In this document: positions 1 through 5,194 of the stretch, in pieces
Position numbering within the stretch: position 1 is the stretch's first letter
How the letters are laid out: the number at the start of each line of letters is the position of its first letter
Assembly (NCBI GenBank): GCA_030460725.1
Contig: JAKECL010000114.1
Coordinates: forward strand, 1-6,575
Origin: Propionibacterium sp.
GTDB taxonomy: Bacteria; Actinomycetota; Actinomycetes; Actinomycetales; Actinomycetaceae
Direction of reading: 5' to 3'
DNA length: 6,575 nt
Made by a program: the position numbers and the translations under genes
The notes under the pieces: model-generated
The model's input: the letters and a program-made list of their open reading frames with translations, nothing else
Told to the model about the DNA's origin: nothing
The model's database searches: none

Positions 1-8
1 GACCCCCG

Positions 9-63
9 CGAAGTCCGTCCCCTTTTTCGTCGAAGTCCGTCGTCTTCTGCGACGAGGTCCGTC
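9..63. repeat. Three direct repeats with an exact 22-bp period
   Basis: The 11-mer CGAAGTCCGTC occurs at 9-19 and 31-41, and a one-mismatch copy (CGAGGTCCGTC) lies at 53-63. The starts at 9, 31 and 53 are exactly 22 bp apart, about two helical turns. The first two 11-bp spacers match at about 6 of 11 positions, so the array may be a decayed 22-bp tandem repeat. A period of 22 is not a multiple of three, so repetition at the protein level is not the cause. A 6-bp inverted repeat (TCGTCG 27-32, CGACGA 50-55) is superimposed on it. The role is unknown: it could be a protein-binding array upstream of the arg promoter, an intergenic repeat family, or the degenerate end of something upstream of the window. 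Confidence 0.6.
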
Positions 64-87
64 CAGTTGGGGGTCCAGCGGGTGCGT

Positions 88-106
88 CTGTCCACATCGG
101 GGACAG
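88..106. promoter_or_regulatory. 6+6 bp dyad upstream of the arg promoter (possible operator)
   Basis: CTGTCC at 88-93 and GGACAG at 101-106 are perfect reverse complements separated by 7 bp. The 19-bp dyad sits just upstream of the candidate -35 region. Its size and position fit a binding site for a dimeric regulator, but no protein can be assigned. Short dyads are common by chance in GC-rich DNA, so confidence is low. Confidence 0.3.
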
Positions 107-109
107 TCA

Positions 110-138
110 CCGACTGAGTATGCATAGCGCTGTATGGT
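110..138 (+). promoter_or_regulatory. Candidate promoter of the arg operon
   Basis: TATGGT at 133-138 fits the actinobacterial -10 pattern TANNNT. With a 17-bp spacer the -35 position falls at 110-115 (CCGACT), which shares only the central GAC with TTGACA. A -10 ending at 138 places the transcription start near A146, the first base of the best-supported argC start codon, so the mRNA would be leaderless. An alternative -10 is TATGCA at 119-124, which would start transcription near A134, also an ATG. The region is clearly less GC-rich than its surroundings. Prediction by eye only. Confidence 0.4.
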
Positions 139-147
139 TATGCGCAT
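119..147. promoter_or_regulatory. Putative tandem ARG boxes (ArgR operator)
   Basis: Two perfect 8-bp palindromes, TATGCATA (119-126) and ATGCGCAT (140-147), have centres 21 bp apart. Known ArgR operators are pairs of 18-bp imperfect palindromes with about this centre-to-centre distance, so that one hexamer binds both on the same face of the helix. TGAGT at 115-119 also resembles the TGAAT half-site. The match to the full enterobacterial or Bacillus consensus is weak, and actinobacterial boxes vary. The pair brackets the candidate -10 and overlaps the argC start codons, which suits repression. The ArgR encoded in this operon is the obvious candidate ligand. Confidence 0.45.
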
Positions 148-1207
148 GACATTGACAGCTGCCGTTGCCGGGGCCTCGGGCTACGCGGGCGGGGAAGTCC
201 TGCGCCTCCTGGCCGGCCACCCCGACATCGAGGTGACCACGGTGACGGCTGCCTCCTCAGCAGGCTTGCGCCTGGGTGACCTCCAGCCCCAGATCCCGGC
301 ACTGGCGGACCTCGTCATCGGCGAGACCACCCCGGAGGCCCTGGTAGGCCACGATCTGGTCGTCCTCGCCCTCCCGCACGGCCACTCCGCGCAGGTCGGG
401 GACGCGCTGGCCGACTCAGGCGACCACGCGGTCATCGCGGACTGCGCCGCCGACCACCGACTGAACGCGCAACAGGACTGGGAGGACTACTACGGCGGAG
501 CCTTCGCCGCCCCCTGGACCTACGGCATGCCGGAACTGCTCCATGCGGGGGAAGAGGTCGCGCGCACCCAACGTGCGGCGCTCACAGCGACCACGCGCAT
601 CGCGGTGCCCGGATGCAATGTCACCGCGGTGACCCTGGCCCTCCAACCCGCCGTCGCAGCCCACCTCGTCGACACGTCCCTCATCTGCGCGACCCTGGCG
701 GTGGGCTACTCAGGCGCCGGACGCTCGCCGAAGCCCCACCTGCTGGCCTCCCAGGCCCTGGGCGACCTCGCCCCCTACGCCGTGGGCGGCACGCATCGCC
801 ACATCCCCGAGATCGTCCAGAACCTGCGCATCACCGGGGCGGACGAGGTGGGGCTGACCTTCACCCCGGTCCTCGTCCCCACCTCCAGGGGAATCCTCGC
901 CACCGTCGTCGCGCCCCTGCGTCCGGGGGTCGACCAGGGGGTCGTGGACCGCGCCTACGGCGTCTACGAGGGCGAGACCCTCATCGACGTCACCGGGCCC
1001 GGCACCTGGCCGAGGACTGCGCCGCTCACCGGCAGCGGCCGTGCGCTCGTGCACGCCAGCGTCGACGAGCGTGCCGGCACACTGGTCGCCCTGTGCGCCC
1101 TCGACAACCTCGGCAAGGGCACCGCGGCCGCAGCTGTGCAGAGCGCCAACCTCGCCCTCGGACTACCCGAGTACACCGCCGTCCCCACGATCGGAGTCGC
1201 ACCGTGA
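146..1207 (+). CDS. argC: N-acetyl-gamma-glutamyl-phosphate reductase
   Basis: ArgC is a cytoplasmic enzyme that reduces N-acetylglutamyl-5-phosphate with NADPH to N-acetylglutamate semialdehyde, the third step of ornithine synthesis. The 353-residue product has the usual family length. GASGYAGGE (residues 9-17) is the nucleotide-binding loop of the N-terminal Rossmann domain. VPGCNVTA carries the catalytic cysteine C157, GYSGAGRS (188-195) follows, and HRHIPEI contains the conserved histidines H217 and H219. The usual D-F-R-L motif reads ADHRL (102-106), a Phe-to-His change. Three in-frame ATGs lie at 134, 140 and 146. I chose 146 because homologues usually begin seven to nine residues before GASGYAGGE. 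None of the three has a Shine-Dalgarno sequence, so the start is probably leaderless and uncertain by four codons. Its stop overlaps the argJ start by 4 bp. Function is near certain. Confidence 0.96.
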   Translation: MTLTAAVAGASGYAGGEVLRLLAGHPDIEVTTVTAASSAGLRLGDLQPQIPALADLVIGETTPEALVGHDLVVLALPHGHSAQVGDALADSGDHAVIADCAADHRLNAQQDWEDYYGGAFAAPWTYGMPELLHAGEEVARTQRAALTATTRIAVPGCNVTAVTLALQPAVAAHLVDTSLICATLAVGYSGAGRSPKPHLLASQALGDLAPYAVGGTHRHIPEIVQNLRITGADEVGLTFTPVLVPTSRGILATVVAPLRPGVDQGVVDRAYGVYEGETLIDVTGPGTWPRTAPLTGSGRALVHASVDERAGTLVALCALDNLGKGTAAAAVQSANLALGLPEYTAVPTIGVAP

Positions 1208-2385
1208 GCACACCAGGAGTCGGGGTCACCGTCCCGGCAGGCTTCCGCTCCGCAGGAGTCACCGCCGGACTCAAGGCTCACGGCGGACGCGACCTGGCCC
1301 TGGTCGTCAATGACGGGCCCCATCCGGCCTCGGCCGGGGTCTTCACCTCCAACCGGGTGGTCGCCGCACCCGTGACGCTGACACGCGCACACCTGGAACG
1401 TGCCACGATGCGCGCCGTCGTCCTGAACTCCGGGGGCGCCAATGCCTGCACGGGCGCGGAGGGGATGGAGGACGCGCGCGCCACCGCCGCCCACGTCGCC
1501 GCGGCACTGGGTCTGCTTCCCGAACAGGTCGGTGTCGCCTCCACCGGGTTGATCGGCGAGCGACTCCCCATGGAGACGCTGCTGGCCGGCGTCGACCTCG
1601 CCGTCCCCGCGCTCGCCGCTGACGCCGCAGGCGGAGCCTGTGCGGCCGACGCCATCCGCACGACCGACACCGTCCCCAAGACCGTGCAGGTCGATGGCCC
1701 GGGATGGGTGATCGGCGGCATGGCCAAGGGCGCGGGCATGCTCGCCCCGGGGTTGGCCACCATGCTCTGCGTCCTCACCACCGACGCGCTCCTGGAGGAC
1801 GAGGGCGCCGCCCTCGCGCTGCGCGAAGCGGTGCGCACGACCTTCGACCGCACGGACTCCGACGGTTGCATGTCCACCAACGACACCGTCCTGCTGCTGG
1901 CCTCCGGGGCCTCGGGGAGCGCACCGGACCCCACCGAGTTCACCGAGGGGTTGCGCAGCGCCTGTGCGGGCCTGGCCCGCCAGCTCATTGCGGATGCCGA
2001 GGGCGCCAGCCACGACATCGAGATCGTGGTCCAGGGTGCCTCCGACGAGTCGGCCGGAGAAGCCGTGGCACGAAGCGTCGCCCGCTCCAACCTCTTCAAG
2101 GCAGCCGTCTTCGGCAACGACCCGAACTGGGGACGCGTGGTCTCCCAGGTGGGCACCGTCCCGAGCTCCCTGGCCCCCTTCGACCCCGAGGACCTGGACG
2201 TCACCATCAACGGCGTCACGGTCTGCCGGGGCGGTGGGGTGGGGGACCCCCGCGAGCTCGTGGACATGACACCCAGAGAGGTCCACGTCGTCATCGACCT
2301 GCACGCCGGGGAGGCGACCGTCACCCTGTGGACCAGTGACCTCACCCACGACTACGTCCACGAGAACAGCGCCTACTCCTCATGA
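1204..2385 (+). CDS. argJ: Bifunctional ornithine acetyltransferase / N-acetylglutamate synthase
   Basis: ArgJ transfers the acetyl group of N-acetylornithine to glutamate, giving ornithine and N-acetylglutamate. Some members also make N-acetylglutamate from acetyl-CoA; which type this is cannot be read from sequence. The precursor self-cleaves at a conserved A-T-M-L site. Here KGAGMLAPGLATML (175-188) predicts cleavage between A185 and T186, giving an alpha chain of 185 and a beta chain of 208 residues, with T186 as nucleophile. STG (113-115) supplies the likely oxyanion-hole pair T114/G115. DSDGCMSTNDT (218-228), FGNDPNWGR (303-311) and the C-terminal ENSAYSS are intact. At 393 residues it has normal length. 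The start is GTG at 1204, inside a GTGA overlap with the argC stop, with GGAG at 1193-1196 spaced 7 nt upstream. The open frame runs back into argC, but that extension is a high-GC artefact. Confidence 0.97.
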   Translation: MSTPGVGVTVPAGFRSAGVTAGLKAHGGRDLALVVNDGPHPASAGVFTSNRVVAAPVTLTRAHLERATMRAVVLNSGGANACTGAEGMEDARATAAHVAAALGLLPEQVGVASTGLIGERLPMETLLAGVDLAVPALAADAAGGACAADAIRTTDTVPKTVQVDGPGWVIGGMAKGAGMLAPGLATMLCVLTTDALLEDEGAALALREAVRTTFDRTDSDGCMSTNDTVLLLASGASGSAPDPTEFTEGLRSACAGLARQLIADAEGASHDIEIVVQGASDESAGEAVARSVARSNLFKAAVFGNDPNWGRVVSQVGTVPSSLAPFDPEDLDVTINGVTVCRGGGVGDPRELVDMTPREVHVVIDLHAGEATVTLWTSDLTHDYVHENSAYSS

Positions 2386-3281
2386 GCGACGTCCCCATCC
2401 AGCAGAAGGCCCAGATCCTCCTGGAGACGATGCCCTGGCTGCGTCGCTACTCCGGGAAGATGGTGGTCATCAAGTACGGTGGCAACGCCATGGTCGACGA
2501 GGAACTCAAGCGTGCCTTCGCCCAGGACATCCTCTTCCTCCACCAGTGGGGCGTGCGGCCGGTCGTGGTCCACGGAGGTGGCCCGCAGATCAGCGCGATG
2601 CTCGCCCGCCTGGGAATGGATGCGCCCTTCGAGCACGGTCTGCGCGTGACGACCCCGGAGGTCATGGAGGTCGTGCGCATGGTCCTCATCGGCAAGGTGC
2701 AGCGTGAGCTGGTCTCCCTGCTCAATGAGCACGACTACAAGGCTGTGGGACTGGCGGGTGAGGACGCGAACCTCTTCCGCGCCCGGCGAACCCCCTCCTG
2801 GGTGGACGGCAGACCGGTGGACGTCGGGCTGGTGGGTGAGGTGACCCACGTCAACGCCACTCCGCTGCTGTCCATGGTCGAGGCCGGCCGCATCCCCGTC
2901 GTCTCCTCCGTTGCGCCTGACGTGGACGATCCCACCGGCGTCCTCAATGTCAACGCCGACTTCGCCGCCAGCGCGTTGGCCGCGGCGATCGGCGCGGAGA
3001 AGCTCATCATGCTCACGGATGTGGAGGGCCTCTACGCGAGCTGGCCCGACCGCTCCTCCCTGATCTCCCGTCTCTCCGACACCGAGCTGCGCGAGATGCT
3101 TCCCGACATGCACTCGGGCATGGTCCCCAAGATGAAGGCGGCATTGTCCGCACTCGAGGGAGGCGTCCCCATGGTCCACGTCATCGACGGACGACGTCCG
3201 CACTCGATGCTCCTGGAGATCTTCACCGATGACGGGGTGGGAACCATGATCTCAGCCGGACATGCGGAGGCCTTCGAATGA
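2382..3281 (+). CDS. argB: Acetylglutamate kinase
   Basis: ArgB phosphorylates the gamma-carboxylate of N-acetylglutamate with ATP and is the usual feedback-controlled step in organisms that use the acetyl cycle. The 299-residue protein belongs to the amino acid kinase fold. VVIKYGGNAM (28-37) holds the phosphate-contacting lysine K31, HGGGPQI (64-70) is the glycine-rich loop, NVNADFAA (189-196) and LTDVEGLY (211-218) line the active site, and SGMVPKMKAA (245-254) carries the nucleotide-side lysine. Residues 7-25 precede the first strand and look like the extra N-terminal helix of arginine-inhibited hexameric enzymes. The C-terminal HSMLLEIFTDDGVGTMI (274-290) also matches the arginine-binding region, so feedback inhibition is inferred. 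The ATG lies in an ATGA overlap with the argJ stop. No Shine-Dalgarno sequence is visible, so translation probably depends on ribosomes finishing argJ. Confidence 0.97.
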   Translation: MSDVPIQQKAQILLETMPWLRRYSGKMVVIKYGGNAMVDEELKRAFAQDILFLHQWGVRPVVVHGGGPQISAMLARLGMDAPFEHGLRVTTPEVMEVVRMVLIGKVQRELVSLLNEHDYKAVGLAGEDANLFRARRTPSWVDGRPVDVGLVGEVTHVNATPLLSMVEAGRIPVVSSVAPDVDDPTGVLNVNADFAASALAAAIGAEKLIMLTDVEGLYASWPDRSSLISRLSDTELREMLPDMHSGMVPKMKAALSALEGGVPMVHVIDGRRPHSMLLEIFTDDGVGTMISAGHAEAFE

Positions 3282-4567
3282 GCACCACGGACCACCAGAC
3301 CGCCACGACGGCCCCCGGTGCCACCGCCCGGTGGGACACGCGCTACGAGGGCGCCCTCATGGACACCTTCGGGACACCACAACTGGTTCTCGTCTCCGGA
3401 CACGGATCACATGTGGTGGACGTCGAGGGTCGGGAGTACCTGGACCTCCTGGGTGGCATTGCGGTCAATCTGCTGGGCCAGGCTCACCCGGCCCTGGTCC
3501 GTGCAGTCTCGGAGCAGGTGGCCAGGCTCGGTCACGTCTCGAACTTCTTCGCCACACCTGCTCAGGTCACACTCGCCGAGCACCTCCTGCGCATCATCGA
3601 GCCGGGCGGTGCCCCACAGGGCTCACGCGTGTTCCTGGCCAACTCGGGGACGGAGGCCAACGAGTGCGCCCTCAAGATCGTGCGGGCCCACGCCAATGCC
3701 GGATCCGACACTGCGGGTGGGCAACCCACGATCCCACGTCCGCGCATCCTGGCCTTGGAGCACGCCTTCCACGGGCGCAGCACCGGAGCCCTGGCCCTGA
3801 CCTGGAAGGCGAGGTACCGCGAGCCCTTCGCCCCCCTGGTTCCCGGCGTGGAGTTCATCCCCGCCAACGACATCCCCGCCCTGGAGCGGGCCATGGGGGA
3901 CGACGTCGCCGGCATGTTCGTGGAGCCCGTCCAGGGCGAGGCCGGGGTGCTGGACCTTGACGACGACTACCTGCAGGCTGCGCGCGCACTCACCCGCGCC
4001 CACGGAGCCCTGCTGGTGGTCGACGAGGTCCAGTCGGGACTCGGACGCACAGGATCCTGGATGGCCCACCACCGATCCGGTGTCATTCCCGACGTGGTGA
4101 CCCTGGCCAAGGGCCTGGGCGGTGGGATGCCGATCGCAGCATGCATCGGACTGGGAGCCACGGGATCCGTCCTGACCCCCGGACTGCACGGCACGACCTT
4201 CGGCGGGAACCCCGTGTGTGCGGCAGCCGCCAACGCCGTACTCGACACCGTGGAGTCCGACGGCCTCCTGGCCCATGCCTCCGCACTCGGGAAGCGGTGG
4301 CGGGCGGACCTGCGTGCACTGGGGATCCCCGGCCTGCGCGAGGTGCGAGGGCGGGGGCTGCTCATCGGGATCGAGTTCACGGAGCCGATCGCCCCCGCGA
4401 TCGTCGCGGCCGGGCGGAGGGCCGGGTTCGTCCTCAATGCCGCCACACCGACGACCCTGCGACTTGCTCCGCCCCTGGTGCTCACCGCCTCCGAGGCACA
4501 GAGCTTCACCGAGGCGCTTCCCGCCCTCGTCGATGCGGCACAGGAGAGGGGGGAGGGACGGTCATGA
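3278..4567 (+). CDS. argD: Acetylornithine aminotransferase
   Basis: ArgD is a PLP-dependent class III aminotransferase that uses glutamate to convert N-acetylglutamate semialdehyde to N-acetylornithine. Some homologues also act on succinyldiaminopimelate in lysine synthesis; that cannot be decided here. The product has 429 residues, slightly longer than many because of a hydrophilic N-terminus of about 20 residues. Visible motifs are NSGTEANE (122-129) for the cofactor phosphate, HAFHGRS (162-168), VVDEVQSGLGRTG (247-259) with D249 facing the pyridine nitrogen, LAKGLGGGMP (277-286) with the Schiff-base lysine K278, and TTFGGNPV (306-313). The C-terminal TTLRLAPPL (392-400) is the usual substrate-carboxylate region. 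It starts in an ATGA overlap with argB, with GGAGG at 3266-3270 seven bases before the ATG. argF, often the next gene in actinobacteria, does not follow. Confidence 0.96.
   Translation: MSTTDHQTATTAPGATARWDTRYEGALMDTFGTPQLVLVSGHGSHVVDVEGREYLDLLGGIAVNLLGQAHPALVRAVSEQVARLGHVSNFFATPAQVTLAEHLLRIIEPGGAPQGSRVFLANSGTEANECALKIVRAHANAGSDTAGGQPTIPRPRILALEHAFHGRSTGALALTWKARYREPFAPLVPGVEFIPANDIPALERAMGDDVAGMFVEPVQGEAGVLDLDDDYLQAARALTRAHGALLVVDEVQSGLGRTGSWMAHHRSGVIPDVVTLAKGLGGGMPIAACIGLGATGSVLTPGLHGTTFGGNPVCAAAANAVLDTVESDGLLAHASALGKRWRADLRALGIPGLREVRGRGLLIGIEFTEPIAPAIVAAGRRAGFVLNAATPTTLRLAPPLVLTASEAQSFTEALPALVDAAQERGEGRS
4542..4556 (+). promoter_or_regulatory. Strong purine-rich ribosome binding site of argR
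   Basis: A purine-rich run within the end of argD contains AGGAG at 4542-4546 and GGAGG at 4552-4556. The second copy is 7 nt from the argR ATG at 4564, which is the best spacing. It supports that ATG as the argR start and suggests argR can initiate well by itself as well as through its 4-bp overlap with argD. Confidence 0.65.
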
Positions 4568-5139
4568 CCCACACGACGATCCCCGCCACCAAGACCGCCC
4601 GACGCGGCACCATCATCGACATCCTCGCCTCACGCGCCATCACCTCCCAGGAGGAACTGCGCAGGGAACTGGCCGACCTGGGGGTTGAGACCACACAGGC
4701 GACACTCTCCCGCGACCTGTTGGAGATGAGGGCCACCAAGGTGCGCAATGCCCAGGGCGTCCAGGTCTACTCCGTGCCCGACGCCGACGGTTCCCACACC
4801 CACCAGGCAGAGGCCTCGCAGGCGCGGTTGGTGCGCTGGTGCCAGGACCTCCTGGTCGCCACGGACCTGGCGGGCAATCTTCTGGTGCTGCGGACACCGG
4901 TGGGTGCGGCCAACCTCCTGGGCTCGGCCATCGACGCCGTGCGCATGGAGGGGATTGCCGGCACCATCGCCGGCGACGACACCGTCCTGGTCATCTGCCG
5001 TACACCCTCCGACGCCCGACGCGTGGAGACGTCCCTGCTGGAACTGGCCGATCCGGGATCCTCCCCCGCGACGAGACCTGAGGGAACTCCGGTGACGCGC
5101 CCCCCGGGCACTCCACCCACCACTGACCACCACCACTGA
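4564..5139 (+). CDS. argR: Arginine repressor ArgR with an extended C-terminal tail
   Basis: ArgR senses L-arginine, binds ARG boxes as a hexamer and represses arginine synthesis genes; in many bacteria it also activates catabolism. The 191-residue product has the two family domains. An N-terminal winged helix-turn-helix spans about 13-75, with the signature TTQATLSRDL (43-52). A C-terminal oligomerisation and arginine-binding domain spans about 84-163, ending in GTIAGDDTVLVI (133-144), where D138 and D139 correspond to the arginine-contacting aspartates. Residues 165-191 form a Pro/Thr-rich, probably disordered tail ending in three histidines. It goes beyond the usual 150-170 residues and its last codons lie in a 13-bp tandem repeat. 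The start is the ATG in an ATGA overlap with argD, with a strong binding site upstream; the frame stays open further upstream inside argD. Its place in the operon suggests autoregulation. Confidence 0.95.
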   Translation: MTHTTIPATKTARRGTIIDILASRAITSQEELRRELADLGVETTQATLSRDLLEMRATKVRNAQGVQVYSVPDADGSHTHQAEASQARLVRWCQDLLVATDLAGNLLVLRTPVGAANLLGSAIDAVRMEGIAGTIAGDDTVLVICRTPSDARRVETSLLELADPGSSPATRPEGTPVTRPPGTPPTTDHHH

Positions 5140-5156
5140 CCACCACCACGACACCA
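5118..5156. repeat. 13-bp tandem repeat spanning the argR stop codon
   Basis: CACCACTGACCAC occurs perfectly at 5118-5130 and 5131-5143, and a degraded third unit follows at 5144-5156 (CACCACGACACCA). In the first copy the argR frame reads ACT GAC, while in the second, shifted by one base, the same letters give CAC TGA, the argR stop at 5137-5139. The repeat therefore creates the end of the protein. It may come from slipped-strand duplication. Confidence 0.75.
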
Positions 5157-5194
5157 ACGAACCTCCACAACGGAGGGACCAAGAAGGAGACACC
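5140..5194 (+). promoter_or_regulatory. argR-argG intergenic leader with the argG ribosome binding site
   Basis: This 55-bp gap contains a single T (5164) and few G before 5170, so it should be largely unstructured RNA. AAGGAG at 5184-5189, in the context AGAAGGAGA, is the best Shine-Dalgarno match in the window and lies 5 nt before the argG ATG. CCTCC (5162-5166) can pair with GGAGG (5172-5176) across a 5-nt loop. The CUCC part could instead pair with the GGAG of the binding site. No -10 or -35 and no ARG box is evident, so argG is most simply read from the argC promoter. Confidence 0.6.

Noticed and set aside
1..117. Possible coding end of an upstream gene, for example a frame open from base 1 to TGA at 115-117
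   Set aside because: All three forward frames are open for a similar distance, no motif is recognisable, and the 22-bp repeat period does not fit a reading frame. It cannot be supported, although the window edge prevents exclusion.
613..1203. Upstream extension of the argJ frame starting inside argC
   Set aside because: The extension is an Arg/Pro-rich shadow of argC. The GTG at 1204 with GGAG seven bases upstream gives the normal ArgJ length and N-terminus.
964..2361. Long minus-strand open frame of about 465 codons opposite argC and argJ
   Set aside because: It lies antisense to two certain genes and is typical of GC-rich DNA, where third-position G/C removes stop codons. Its translation is rich in Gly, Asp, Val and His without family motifs.
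4141..4563. Upstream extension of the argR frame inside argD
   Set aside because: The translated extension is low-complexity Arg/Pro shadow sequence. The ATG at 4564 has a strong ribosome binding site and gives the family N-terminus.
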